From contig DGHP01000167.1 in NCBI GenBank assembly GCA_002392705.1, forward strand, positions 1 to 14,622: DNA of 14,622 nucleotides, in the 5' to 3' direction. This document shows positions 1 through 7,829 of this stretch, piece after piece. The position numbers were made by a program, and so were the translations under genes. The stretch's first letter is position 1. Each line of letters starts with the position of its first letter. The DNA is from Lachnospiraceae bacterium UBA3845 (GTDB lineage: Bacteria; Bacillota; Clostridia; Lachnospirales; Lachnospiraceae). The notes beneath the pieces were generated by a model. That model saw only the letters and a list, made by a program, of their open reading frames with translations. It was not told where the DNA came from and searched no databases.

Positions 1-205
1 CCGCCAGAGGCATCTTCCATACGCTTTGTACGATGCTGTACTTCTTAAATGCGATCTGAATGTAAATCATGGGGATATACTTAAAGATCAGCAGATAAAG
101 CATAGGCAGAAGCAGCAGCAGATAGAGCTGCCAGTAACGGCGGATATATGCCCCGAAACTCATGCTGCTTTTAGCTTTGTTCTTGTTGGCTCTTGGTGAA
201 GCCAT
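1..205 (-). CDS. LplB-type sugar ABC transporter permease, N-terminal part
   Basis: Start of an inner-membrane permease that runs off the left edge; 68 codons are visible. The product opens with a basic stretch (MASPRANKNKAKSS), then the segment YIRRYWQLYLLLLLPMLYLL, followed by IFKYIPMIYIQIAFKKY. Trp-Gln-Leu-Tyr before the first helix and KYIPM...IAFK after it are typical of the LplB/aldouronate-type CUT1 permeases, which import oligosaccharides with a binding protein and a partner permease. The ATG at 203-205 is preceded by AAAGGAG at an 8-nt spacing, with a second GGAGG closer in. It faces away from the SH3-like gene and is separate from the permease pair at 5969-7806, so it probably begins a second sugar-uptake operon to the left. 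Substrate cannot be told. Confidence 0.8.
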   Translation of the reverse strand, partial: MASPRANKNKAKSSMSFGAYIRRYWQLYLLLLLPMLYLLIFKYIPMIYIQIAFKKYSIVQSVWKMPLA

Positions 206-415
206 ATCCTCCACTCCTTTCCCTCACAGATATGCTCCGACTGCCTGCAGCGTCTCCGCCGTTTCTGCAGATTCCCGGATAAAGACGGGAAAGCGTCGAT
301 ACTATTGTCTAAAACGACGGACTTTTTTAATAATATACCACATTTCTTTGTTGGAAAAAAGCATAATTCTTGCTCAATTATTCGCAATAATCAACATTTT
401 GTCAGCCTTCACGGA

Positions 416-449
416 CTGTTTGAAATCAGGTTCCGGTTCGTCGTGCCTG
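416..449 (+). repeat. 34-nt dispersed repeat, copy 1
   Basis: This segment matches 12927-12960 at 31 of 34 positions in the same orientation; the shared core is GGTTCGTCGTGCCTG. The differences are at 422, 428 and 434. In both places the repeat lies upstream of a small plus-strand gene. Unlike copy 2, this copy is not followed by its inverted partner, so it cannot form the long hairpin seen there. Confidence 0.7.
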
Positions 450-493
450 TACGTAAGAAACGGTACACCATTTTCGTCAATCCGCCATGATAC

Positions 494-523
494 TTGCGCA
501 AAGGAAGGCCAAAGGGATATAAT
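494..523 (+). promoter_or_regulatory. Promoter of the SH3-like gene
   Basis: A perfect TATAAT -10 lies at 518-523, and a weak TTGCGC -35 lies 18 nt upstream at 494-499. Transcription would start near 530, leaving a leader of about 38 nt before the ATG at 568. Confidence 0.6.
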
Positions 524-567
524 AGAAAAAATGCTTCACAAAATATATAACGAAGGAGCAATCGGAT

Positions 568-855
568 ATGGAAGAAAAGAATATGACAGGCACTGCGGAA
601 AAGAACTCCGCTGAAAGCGGCAGCCTTTCCGAATATCAGATGATCGTGGGGGACTGCGGAGGATCCTATCTTCCGCTCAGGTCAGAAGCGGCTTATAACA
701 GCTACAATGAGATCGCGAAACTCTACCCCGGCTATACAGTTTCCACAAAAGGCACCATCACCCCGGGCAGCGGCATCAACGGTATGGCCTGCTATTACAG
801 GTATGTCTGCTTTAACAGCATGTGGGGATGGGCGGACGCAGCCTTCCTGAAATAA
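568..855 (+). CDS. Small SH3-like domain protein, no signal peptide
   Basis: A 95-residue protein. Residues 1-22 are polar and look disordered. Residues 23-95 resemble a bacterial SH3 (SH3b) domain: YLPLRSEAAYNSYNEIAKLY fits the usual 'lNVRsgps..s.vigtl.kG' strand-turn pattern, PGYTV the next strand, and YYRYVCFNSMWGWADAAFLK the 'WykV...g..GWv...yL' ending. This is pattern recognition, not a database match. Bacterial SH3b domains usually sit on exported wall-binding proteins, yet this protein has no signal peptide or membrane segment. The ATG is set by AAGGAG at 553-558, 9 nt upstream. The gene stands alone between a good promoter and a strong terminator. Its role is unknown. Confidence 0.72.
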   Translation: MEEKNMTGTAEKNSAESGSLSEYQMIVGDCGGSYLPLRSEAAYNSYNEIAKLYPGYTVSTKGTITPGSGINGMACYYRYVCFNSMWGWADAAFLK

Positions 856-872
856 AGACTGAGTATATACAG

Positions 873-908
873 CGGCAGCCGGTGAGAAAGCTCCCCGGCT
901 GCCGTTTT
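873..908 (+). terminator. Intrinsic terminator of the SH3-like gene
   Basis: A perfect 10-bp GC-rich stem (873-882 with 895-904) has a 12-nt loop and is followed by TTTT. It lies 17 nt past the stop codon and serves the plus strand. The converging GH2 gene ends at 1044. Confidence 0.85.
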
Positions 909-929
909 CGTGCTCTTTATGCTGTTGCT

Positions 930-1055
930 CTTTATTCTGCGCCCTTTATTCTTCGCACTTTATTCTGCGCACTTTATTCTGCGCACTCTATTCTGCGCAC
1001 TTTATTCTGCGCACTCTATTCTTCGCGCTTTATCTTGCGGCCTTTATTCTGCGGA
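930..1055. repeat. Nine tandem 14-bp units spanning the GH2 stop codon
   Basis: Nine uninterrupted 14-bp units; on the plus strand the consensus is CTTTATTCTGCGCA. Units 3, 4 and 6 are identical, and the others differ at one to three positions. The last unit (1042-1055) contains the stop and final codons of the GH2 gene (minus strand), so the array reads as outward copies of the gene's own 3' end. On the minus strand each unit has the form TGCGCAGAATAAAG, so a TAA recurs every 14 bp. There are no spacers, so it is not CRISPR. Copy number may vary between strains. Confidence 0.92.
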
Positions 1056-3503
1056 AATCTCCACTTTCACCGGATCCATGCCTTCAGCACAAAGGCTGAC
1101 CGTGATCCTGCCCTTTTCTCCTGTCCCACGGACAGCCGCTCTCAGGCGCCCCTCGAAGGGTACAGCCGTCATGTCAAAGAAGTTTTCCTCCGATTCCGGA
1201 TCCGCGCTTCCGAATCCCAGGATCATGCCGGGACCTTCGGCGGAGACCGTGACCGGCGTCTTTGCCTCCGGATTCAGGATGCCGTCTTTGTCCCTGAAGG
1301 CAATCTCCACATAGCAGATATCGCTCCCGTCCGCGGGAATCGCTTCCCGGTCGGAAGCGGCAGTCAGCACGCAGGCGCTGTCCGCTGTCTTCAGGACATC
1401 CTCTTCTGCATATTCACCATCCCTGACCGCAAGCACCTTCACGGTTCCGGGCGTATAGACCGTCTCAAAGTATGCGATATCCTTCTTCTTCTCTCCTACC
1501 TTCATCCTTCCGACGGAATGATCATTGACAAAGACTTCCACTTCCGGAGCGTCCGAATAGATCTCCAGGCAGACCGGCTTTCCTTCCCAGCCCGCGAAGT
1601 TCCAGCTGCGCACGGCGTTCGTCATGCTCCACTGGGACATCCTGGCTGTCTCACCGTGGTGCTGCGGCGGCTGGACCGCGATATAGGGCGCTTTCCTGAG
1701 GCCCCAGATAATCTCTCTCCAGTAGGAAACCGGGCGCCGGTCGCCAAGGAGGTTCAGATCTCCGCAGTAGGCTGCCTTTGTCGGATAGGATGCATAGAAG
1801 GAGAAGCCCGGCTGCGCTTCACCGTAACTGATCTTCCCGATTCCTGCTTCTCCCAGATAGTCCCACGCCGTCCAGTCGAAGTCGCCGATCAGATTCGGCA
1901 GCTCCTCCACCAGGGCCCAGTTGACGTCCAGGTCTCCGGGATAGGTCTCAGAGCCGACAAGAACACGGTTCGGGTACTTTTCCGAATCCTTCTTATAACG
2001 TCCGGCGGAGTAGTTGTAACCGGAGACATCAACCTGTCCGGCGGATTCACACACCGCGTCGCCCGCATAATCACTGTTTGCCACCAGGCTCATCACATCC
2101 GCCATATTGCTCATGAGCTCATTGATCTCGCCCGGCATTCCTTCCGCAGAAGCGGCCGGCTGCCCACCTGTGACCGAAGCGATCGCTTCCGGGATCCGGT
2201 CCATAATGCTGAGCATCAGGTTCATGCTGTTGGTGACGCCCCTTGTGGAATCCAGGCTGCGGAAAGCGTCCGCCAGCTTTTTGCCCCACTGGGCGTCCAC
2301 CGGATTGCCCGTCTCGGGAATCTCATTGCCGATCGAATAAAGGATCACGCAGGGATGGTTGTAATCCTTGCGGACGATATTCTTCAGGTCATACTCCCAC
2401 CAGTCCGACATATGCATGCCGTAGTCAAATTCCACCTTCGTGGTCGTCCACACGTCCGCGAACTCATCCATCACATACATGCCCTGACGGTCGCAGGCCT
2501 CCAGAAGGGCTCTGCTCATCGGATAATGGGAGCTCCGGATCGCGTTGAAACCTGCCTTTTTCAGCTCCCTAACCCGGAACTCTTCCGCGTGGGCAAACTC
2601 GGCGGTTCCGATCACACCGTTGTCATGATGCAGGCAGCCGCCGCGCAGCTTCACCGTCTTCCCGTTCACGCGAAGTCCCCTTCTGCTGTCGATCGAGATC
2701 ATACGGATTCCGAAAGTTCCCTCTTCCTCATCCAGAACGGTTCCGTTTTCCAGGAGCTGTGCCTTATAACTGCAAAGCTGCGGATTCTCTTCGTCCCAGA
2801 GGCAGGGATGCTCCACCGTCATCTGCTGCCGGTAGACGCCCTCCGCGCCTTCCCGCAGGGTAATGTGCATGGTATCGCAGGCAATCCGGTCCCCGTCCGG
2901 CCCGAACAATTCCATGTTCAGATCGACGGTTCTCGTTCCGAGGCCCGCGTTTTTCAGCTCCGTCTCTGTCCGGATCAGCGCCAGGTCATCGTCCAGGGAG
3001 AAGGTGCCGACCTTCACTCCGTCCGGAACGATGTGGGTCCGTTCCGCGATCATCAGATTCACATTCCGGTAAATGCCGCCGCCCGTGTACCAGCGTCCGC
3101 TCGGGACGGCGTTCTTCACTTCCACCCGCACGTTATTGCTGCCGGCTTTCACGAAATCGGTCAGGTCCAGATAAAAGTTGCCGTAGCCGTAGGGATGCTT
3201 TCCGGCGAAGGCTTTGTTCACATAGACAAAAGCATTTTCATAGACGCCTTCAAACTCCAGAAAGACCGTTTTCCCGAAGTCCTCCTCCTTCAGCTCAAAA
3301 TCCTTGCTGTAAATGTAATTCTCCGCGTGGAAGAATCCGTTTCCGCTCCCGTTCGGCTCATCCGGATTGCGCGGCGTCAGGATCTCCGCGTCATGGGGAA
3401 GATTCACCTTCTGCGCCTCCCCGGAAGCGCCGCTGATCATCGCGAAGATGCCCCCGGTACCCTTCTGAAAGGTCCAGTCCTGATTGAAACTGATTTTCTT
3501 CAT
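1044..3503 (-). CDS. Glycoside hydrolase family 2 (beta-galactosidase/beta-glucuronidase type)
   Basis: An 819-residue cytoplasmic glycosidase without a signal peptide. Residues about 1-150 form the sugar-binding jelly roll (GFFHAENYIYSKDFEL, ENAFVYVNKAFAGKHPYGY, GRWYTGGGIYRNV). An Ig-like sandwich follows to about 275, then the TIM barrel (VKLRGGCLHHDNG, GFNAIRSSHYPMS, MYVMDEFADVW). The acid/base Glu is E394 in SIGNEIPE and the nucleophile is E519 in VLVGSETYP. After about residue 600 come C-terminal beta domains with a DUF4982-like segment (LEIYSDAPEVEVFVNDHSVG) and an Ig-like tail. The family cleaves beta-galactosides or beta-glucuronides; with the GH42 and LacI neighbours a beta-galactosidase is most likely, but exact specificity cannot be read. 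The ATG at 3503 follows GGGAG. A terminator array lies upstream, so the gene may need its own promoter; I see none that is convincing. The stop codon lies inside a 14-bp tandem array. Confidence 0.9.
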   Translation of the reverse strand: MKKISFNQDWTFQKGTGGIFAMISGASGEAQKVNLPHDAEILTPRNPDEPNGSGNGFFHAENYIYSKDFELKEEDFGKTVFLEFEGVYENAFVYVNKAFAGKHPYGYGNFYLDLTDFVKAGSNNVRVEVKNAVPSGRWYTGGGIYRNVNLMIAERTHIVPDGVKVGTFSLDDDLALIRTETELKNAGLGTRTVDLNMELFGPDGDRIACDTMHITLREGAEGVYRQQMTVEHPCLWDEENPQLCSYKAQLLENGTVLDEEEGTFGIRMISIDSRRGLRVNGKTVKLRGGCLHHDNGVIGTAEFAHAEEFRVRELKKAGFNAIRSSHYPMSRALLEACDRQGMYVMDEFADVWTTTKVEFDYGMHMSDWWEYDLKNIVRKDYNHPCVILYSIGNEIPETGNPVDAQWGKKLADAFRSLDSTRGVTNSMNLMLSIMDRIPEAIASVTGGQPAASAEGMPGEINELMSNMADVMSLVANSDYAGDAVCESAGQVDVSGYNYSAGRYKKDSEKYPNRVLVGSETYPGDLDVNWALVEELPNLIGDFDWTAWDYLGEAGIGKISYGEAQPGFSFYASYPTKAAYCGDLNLLGDRRPVSYWREIIWGLRKAPYIAVQPPQHHGETARMSQWSMTNAVRSWNFAGWEGKPVCLEIYSDAPEVEVFVNDHSVGRMKVGEKKKDIAYFETVYTPGTVKVLAVRDGEYAEEDVLKTADSACVLTAASDREAIPADGSDICYVEIAFRDKDGILNPEAKTPVTVSAEGPGMILGFGSADPESEENFFDMTAVPFEGRLRAAVRGTGEKGRITVSLCAEGMDPVKVEISAE

Positions 3504-3615
3504 ATGCTTAATCTCCCTTTTATTAATTGCCGAAGCACCTTGTGTATTCTGCCTTCCGATTTTGTCAGTACTGCGGGCAGATGCCCTGCCGCAAAGCGCT
3601 AAGGTTTTCTGATTC

Positions 3616-3647
3616 AGAAGAAGGACAGCTGCCGGCGGCGGCTGCCC
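3616..3647 (-). terminator. Third copy of the GH42 terminator
   Basis: Third hairpin of the 61-bp array. The stem has one C-A mismatch and is followed by TTCTTCT, so it is the weakest of the three. It is the last barrier before the GH2 gene. Confidence 0.5.
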
Positions 3648-3676
3648 TGCCGCAAAACGCTAAGGTTTTCTAATTC

Positions 3677-3708
3677 AGAAGAAGGACAGCTGCCGGCGGC
3701 AACTGCCC
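3677..3708 (-). terminator. Second copy of the GH42 terminator
   Basis: Same hairpin as the proximal copy, displaced by 61 bp. It has two wobble pairs and is followed by TTCTTCT. It probably acts as backup. Confidence 0.6.
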
Positions 3709-3737
3709 TGCCGCAAAGCACTAAGGTTTTCTGATTC

Positions 3738-3769
3738 AAAAGAAGGACAGCTGCCGGCGGCAGCTGCCC
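3738..3769 (-). terminator. Intrinsic terminator after GH42, proximal copy
   Basis: On the minus strand an 11-bp stem (3759-3769 pairing with 3745-3755, one G-T pair) with loop GCC is followed by TTCTTTT. It begins about 16 nt past the GH42 stop. Confidence 0.8.
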
Positions 3770-3784
3770 TCCCATCCTCCGTGA

Positions 3785-5827
3785 TCAGAGTTTAATAACC
3801 ATTGTCCCGTAGCCGTCAAGGGTCACTTTTCCGCTGACCCTGCTGCCGGTATAAAGGTCTGTTCCCTCCGTCCTGAGCGTCAGTTCCGCCGGAGTCTTTT
3901 TATAATTCAGCACAAAGAGATAAGCCGCTCCCTCTTTCCTGCGGACAGCGATCTCGCAGGTCTCGGGAAGCTCGATGATCCCTTCGTAAGGAGAAATAAC
4001 CTGAAGCTTCTCCAGGAAGATCCGGGCGGATTCCTCTGTCCATGCGGATCCATAATAGTACGCGGTGCCTTTGCCGGCACGGCAGCTGACAAGGGCTCCG
4101 CTTCCCGCGTAATAATCCGAGGTGTAGGAAGCCTCCAGCTTTCCGTTTCCGACCGGTTCGAGAAGATCCGCGAATACGGCAGCCTCAAATTCCGTTCCGT
4201 CCCAGTTCACCGTAACTTTTCCGGCATCCGGAGCGATGAAGGAATACTCGGGAATATCCGTGCCGGTCAGCTCCGACAGAAGTCCCGGAAGCTTCTCCAT
4301 CACGCATTTTCCATTCATATCCTTGTATCCGCTCCTGCAGCCGACCACCAGGGTGCCGCCCGCCTCCACATATTCTCTCAGAAGCTCTGCACGCTCTTCT
4401 GAAATGATCGAAGCATGCGGATAGAAAAGTACCTTATATTTTTTCAGATTCTCCAGATCCGTATTGTCAATGTAGACAAAATCGACCGGTGTATGGCTCT
4501 TCTGTGCCGCCGCAAAGAGGGCCTTCTGGCTGGCGCTTTCCACGCGGCCATGCCAGACATCCAGCTGGGCGTCCCAGATATTGTCGTAATCCTTCAGGAT
4601 GCCGACCTTCGCCTCGTATACGGAACCGGCAGCTTCGCTGATCGCACGGAACTTCCCGGCAACCTCCCGCACTTCCCTCAGCCTGCGGTTCTCTCTGCCG
4701 GAATAATCCAGGATGCCGTGCCAGTAGATCTCGGTGCCGAAGGTGCAGGTTCTCCAGCGGAAATAGCTGACATAGTCCGCGCCGTGGGCGACCGACTGCA
4801 TGGTCCAGAGGGTCAGCTGGCCCGGCCTCGGGGTCGGCGCTTCCATGCGGGTATTCCAGCCGTTGGCGCCAGACTGCTGCTCCATGATCCCGAACTTCGG
4901 GGAAATGGAACGCACCTCTGTCAGGTTCCTGCTCCACTTGCGGTCCTGAAGATCACCGGGAACGTCCTTATAGGCATCCAGGCAATATGCAAAATTCGGA
5001 TAGCTGTCATACATATAGAAGTCCAGGCTCTCCCCGGTCATCTTATGATTGTCCACATTGCCGAACATGCCGTTGGTCGTGATGAAATCCCCGCTCTTGA
5101 GATATCTGCGGATAATCTCACTCTGCATCAGGCAGAAGCTCCTGCAGCTGTCCGAGATAAATCTGGTATAATCCAGCACCTCATGCGGATTCGTGGAGTT
5201 ACTGATGGTCGTACGCGGGACATGGAGTTCCTCCCAGTCCGTATAGGTCTGGTTCCAGAACACAGTTCCCCAGGCTTCGTTCAGCGCGTCCAGAGTCCCG
5301 TATTTTTTCTTCAGGAATACGCGGAAGGCGGCTGAATCTGCCTCGGAATAGAATTCATTTCTCTCGCAGTTCAGCTCATTGTCGATCTGCCAGCCGATGA
5401 TGCATTTTCTTCCGGCGTAATGGGAAGCGGACTTCTCCACGATCCGGGCGGAAAGCTCCCTGTAGATGGGCGCGTTGTAGTTGTAATGTCTTCTGGCTCC
5501 GTGGCGGTAGAGAACGCCGTCGATCGTCGCGTTCAGAACCTCCGGATATTTCTCCGTAAGCCAGGCCGGCGGCGTCGCGGTCGGGGTGCAGAAGATCACC
5601 TTGATGTCCGTCTGCTCCGCCACATCAAGGAATCTGTCAAAGAAGGAATAGTCAAACTCTCCCTCTCTCAGCTCGATCTTGCTCCAGGCAAACTCCGCGA
5701 TGCGGATCACTTCGATCCCGTTCTCCAGCATCCTCTCCAGATCCGCTTTCCACATTGTTTCCGGCCAGTGTTCCGGATAATAGCAGGTTCCCAGAATGAG
5801 GCGGTCCCCATTCAGAAGCATACTCAT
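3785..5827 (-). CDS. Beta-galactosidase, glycoside hydrolase family 42
   Basis: A 680-residue cytoplasmic enzyme, normal length for GH42, with no signal peptide. The opening GTCYYPEHWP, the barrel segments VIRIAEFAWSKIE and FCTPTATPPAWLTEKYPEVL, and RRHYNYNAP are family signatures. The acid/base is E151 in WQIDNELN and the nucleophile is E316 in FGIMEQQSG. Residues about 1-380 form the TIM barrel, about 390-600 the trimerisation (glutamine-amidotransferase-like) domain, and the rest the small beta domain. The family removes terminal beta-galactose from galacto-oligosaccharides and plant galactan fragments. The ATG at 5827 is chosen because GGAGG stands 7 nt upstream; another Met lies two codons in. 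The gene follows the permease pair by 141 bp and ends in a triplicated terminator. Confidence 0.95.
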   Translation of the reverse strand: MSMLLNGDRLILGTCYYPEHWPETMWKADLERMLENGIEVIRIAEFAWSKIELREGEFDYSFFDRFLDVAEQTDIKVIFCTPTATPPAWLTEKYPEVLNATIDGVLYRHGARRHYNYNAPIYRELSARIVEKSASHYAGRKCIIGWQIDNELNCERNEFYSEADSAAFRVFLKKKYGTLDALNEAWGTVFWNQTYTDWEELHVPRTTISNSTNPHEVLDYTRFISDSCRSFCLMQSEIIRRYLKSGDFITTNGMFGNVDNHKMTGESLDFYMYDSYPNFAYCLDAYKDVPGDLQDRKWSRNLTEVRSISPKFGIMEQQSGANGWNTRMEAPTPRPGQLTLWTMQSVAHGADYVSYFRWRTCTFGTEIYWHGILDYSGRENRRLREVREVAGKFRAISEAAGSVYEAKVGILKDYDNIWDAQLDVWHGRVESASQKALFAAAQKSHTPVDFVYIDNTDLENLKKYKVLFYPHASIISEERAELLREYVEAGGTLVVGCRSGYKDMNGKCVMEKLPGLLSELTGTDIPEYSFIAPDAGKVTVNWDGTEFEAAVFADLLEPVGNGKLEASYTSDYYAGSGALVSCRAGKGTAYYYGSAWTEESARIFLEKLQVISPYEGIIELPETCEIAVRRKEGAAYLFVLNYKKTPAELTLRTEGTDLYTGSRVSGKVTLDGYGTMVIKL

Positions 5828-5882
5828 ATCATATCCTCCGATCCATGCCCTTCCGGGCAGGTGTATCCAATCGTTTTCTGTT

Positions 5883-5957
5883 CCTGTCCCAGCCTGACCA
5901 TGACAGACTGAGACACGGTGTTCCGCTCACAGCCGGACCGGTGCCGGCCGGGACAGG
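5883..5957. repeat. Long-range inverted repeat between permease and GH42
   Basis: CCTGTCCC at 5883-5890 is the exact complement of GGGACAGG at 5950-5957, and a smaller GCCGG/CCGGC hairpin sits inside it near 5932-5949. No T run follows on either strand, so it is not a standard terminator. It could be a processing or stability element between the transport and hydrolase genes, or chance in GC-rich DNA. The rest of the 141-bp gap holds only the GH42 ribosome site and a short TGCCC/GGGCA hairpin at 5846-5859. Confidence 0.35.
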
Positions 5958-5968
5958 CATCATCCGCT

Positions 5969-6853
5969 TTATTCTTTCACAGCTCCCGCCGTCAGGCCAT
6001 CCATAAAGAACTTGGAGGCAGACAGGAAGGCGATCAGCAGCGGCAGAACCGCGCAGGTGCTGGCCAACATGATCGCGCCGTAGTCATTTCCACGGTCAGA
6101 GACCATGGAACGAAGAAGCAGCGGAAGTGTATAATACTTCTCTTTTCTCAGGATGAGCAGGGCCTGTGTGAACTCGTTCCACTGATTGACGAAATTCATG
6201 ATGCCCAGGGAAGCGTAAGCCGGTTTCAGGATCGGCGCGATGACGTGGAAGAAGATGGTCCACTCACTGCAGCCGTCGATCCGGGCCGCCTCCATCAGGG
6301 CTTTCGGAACATTGTTCTGACAGTACTGCCGCATCCAGAATATGCCGAAGGCGTTGGCACAGCTCGGTATGATCAATGCCTTGTAATCGTTGATCCAGCC
6401 GAACTTGCTCATCATGATGAACCAGGGGATCATGCTGGCCGTTGCCGGAATCATCATGGTTCCCAGCAGGATGGCAAAGAGCAGGTTCTTTCCCGGGAAA
6501 TCGTAGACCGAGAAGGCATAGCCGCCGATCGAGCAGAAGAACAGGACCAGGATCACATAGCAGAAGGTGACGATGCAGCTGTTCAGGAATGCTCTCGGCA
6601 GGTTGACCGCCGCGGTCATATTCTTAAAGTTCTCGGCCAGGTTCGACCCGAAGGTCAGAATCGGCGGGAAGGAATAGATCTCATTTGTCTTCAGCGTCGA
6701 CATGACAAACATCATGTAGAACGGAAGCAGCATGATAAATGCGATCATCAGCAGAATCACATAGAGGGCAACCTTTTTCCCCACCGCTCCGGTGCGGGCA
6801 AGGATGATCAGCACAACCGCGGCTATGGCGATAATCAGCAGCAATGTCTTCAT
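5969..6853 (-). CDS. Sugar ABC transporter permease, MalG-like (CUT1)
   Basis: A 294-residue inner-membrane permease of the CUT1 sugar importer. The ATPase-contact EAA loop is at about residues 188-211 (EAARIDGCSEWTIFFHVIAP), and FVNQWNEFTQALLIL and the LTAGAVKE ending are typical MalG-type features. The usual family begins just before VALYVILLMIAFIMLLPFYMM; here an extra hydrophobic segment (residues 2-19) precedes it, giving about seven rather than six helices. The start is supported by GGAGG 8 nt upstream of the ATG and by the 4-nt ATGA overlap with the partner permease gene, a sign of coupled translation. It pairs with the product of 6850-7806 and takes sugar from the binding protein at 7928-9259. 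No ATPase gene is nearby. Confidence 0.93.
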   Translation of the reverse strand: MKTLLLIIAIAAVVLIILARTGAVGKKVALYVILLMIAFIMLLPFYMMFVMSTLKTNEIYSFPPILTFGSNLAENFKNMTAAVNLPRAFLNSCIVTFCYVILVLFFCSIGGYAFSVYDFPGKNLLFAILLGTMMIPATASMIPWFIMMSKFGWINDYKALIIPSCANAFGIFWMRQYCQNNVPKALMEAARIDGCSEWTIFFHVIAPILKPAYASLGIMNFVNQWNEFTQALLILRKEKYYTLPLLLRSMVSDRGNDYGAIMLASTCAVLPLLIAFLSASKFFMDGLTAGAVKE

Positions 6854-7806
6854 GCGCGGTTCCTCCTTCCCTTCTTCTTTCCGCCACCCATCGGATCCTT
6901 ATCTGCCATAACCGTATTCAGGAAGACAGAGATGATCACGATCATGATGGTGATGACGTAAGCTACAGCAGAAGCGTAACCGTAGAGGGTGCCGCCCTGC
7001 GGAGCCTTGTTCAGCAGGTAGATCATCAGCGTCAGGCCGCCGTTGTTGGTTCCGCCCGTCCAGCTGGAGCCGGTCAGGACGAAAGGCTCCGTGAAGAGAT
7101 TGAACATACCGATCGTGGACTGGATCAGAGTGAACAGAATGATCGGCTTCAGAAGCGGGATCAGGATCCGGAAAACGATCTGTGTATGATTGGCGCCGTC
7201 GATCGCGGCCGCCTCATAGATGTCGTTGCTGATGCCCTGCATGCCGGCCAGGTAGATGACCATGTTCCAGCCGACCCATTTCCATGCGAACATGACGATA
7301 ACGGCAACCTTGATCAGCGATCCGTCACCGCCCAGCCAGTTGATCGGAGCTTCACCGAACAGGCTCAGGAACCAGTTGATCAGACCATAGTTGAAGCCAA
7401 AAAGGTTCTGGAAGATGATCGTGATGGCAACCGAGCTGGTAACCATCGGCATGAAATAAATCGTCTTGAAGATATTCTGCCCCTTGACCAGCTTGGAGTT
7501 CAGGATATACGCCAGAACCAGGCCGCCGAGCAGGATCGGGATATGCGCGATGATACCGATAAAGAGAGTATTCCTCAGCGCCTTCCAGAACAGAACGTCC
7601 TTGAACAGATTAATATAGTTGTTCAGTCCGTTGAAATGCATGGCGCTCAGACCGTCCCAGCGGAAAAAGCTCAGGAAGAATCCGTAGGCCATCGGGAACA
7701 GATTAAAGATCGTAAAAAGAATGAAGAAGGGGGCGATGTAAACATACGCGACACGGTACTGGTACAGCGCCGCCAGAAAACGGTTCTTCTTCATGACAGC
7801 TTTCAA
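6850..7806 (-). CDS. Sugar ABC transporter permease, MalF-like (CUT1)
   Basis: A 318-residue permease, partner of the MalG-like protein. The first helix is YVYIAPFFILFTIFNLFPMA, followed by the typical LSFFRWDGL and FNGLNNYINLFKD. The EAA loop is at about residues 198-221 (EAAAIDGANHTQIVFRILIP). The C-terminus is very basic (KKKGRRNRA), fitting a cytoplasmic tail. The first codon is TTG at 7804-7806, placed 7 nt after AGAGGTG. An in-frame ATG four codons later (7794) is about 19 nt from that site, so TTG is preferred; it would give a low initiation rate. Its stop overlaps the next permease start by ATGA. It lies 121 bp after the binding-protein gene, with a hairpin between. Confidence 0.93.
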   Translation of the reverse strand: MKAVMKKNRFLAALYQYRVAYVYIAPFFILFTIFNLFPMAYGFFLSFFRWDGLSAMHFNGLNNYINLFKDVLFWKALRNTLFIGIIAHIPILLGGLVLAYILNSKLVKGQNIFKTIYFMPMVTSSVAITIIFQNLFGFNYGLINWFLSLFGEAPINWLGGDGSLIKVAVIVMFAWKWVGWNMVIYLAGMQGISNDIYEAAAIDGANHTQIVFRILIPLLKPIILFTLIQSTIGMFNLFTEPFVLTGSSWTGGTNNGGLTLMIYLLNKAPQGGTLYGYASAVAYVITIMIVIISVFLNTVMADKDPMGGGKKKGRRNRA

Positions 7807-7829
7807 AGCAGCTCACCTCTTTCCTGAAA

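Larger units (their letters stand above)
206..567. other. Divergent intergenic region between permease and SH3-like gene
   Basis: This stretch holds the leaders of two divergent genes. On the plus side are a 34-nt dispersed repeat (416-449) and a promoter with a perfect -10 (494-523). On the minus side an AT-rich run around 325-350 (TATATTATT read on the minus strand) could supply a -10 for the permease, but no good -35 goes with it. Around 240-300 there are GC-rich bases with short inverted repeats and no hairpin I would name. Open frames across this region lack a ribosome site and family resemblance; I take none as genes. Confidence 0.5.
3582..3764. repeat. Three tandem 61-bp units, each carrying a terminator hairpin
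   Basis: Units run 3582-3642, 3643-3703 and 3704-3764 and are nearly identical. Every unit boundary forms a GC-rich hairpin of 10-11 bp with a GCC loop, followed on the minus strand by a T-rich run (hairpins at 3745-3769, 3684-3708 and 3623-3647). Each unit also holds TTCTGATTCAGAA or a one-base variant, a 13-bp palindrome. The copy nearest the GH42 stop has the most perfect stem and best T run, as if it were the source and the others had drifted. No open reading frame of note crosses it. Confidence 0.92.

Noticed and set aside
930..1055. Plasmid-type iterons or replication origin
   Set aside because: The units match the GH2 gene's own end, there is no replication gene nearby, and the surroundings are chromosomal metabolic genes.
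822..3602. A very long plus-strand open frame opposite the GH2 gene
   Set aside because: Its product has no family features and is full of Arg, His and Pro as expected from the complement of a GC-rich gene; the minus strand encodes a full GH2 enzyme with both catalytic residues and a ribosome site.
3582..3764. CRISPR-like array
   Set aside because: The 61-bp units are directly joined with no variable spacers and contain terminator hairpins.
4415..5335. Plus-strand open frame opposite the GH42 gene
   Set aside because: Shadow of the GH42 coding strand; no recognisable motif or start context.
5918..7827. Long plus-strand open frames opposite the two permeases
   Set aside because: They encode Asp/His/Gln/Arg-rich sequence typical of the antisense of membrane proteins, and lack ribosome sites; the minus-strand permeases are clear.
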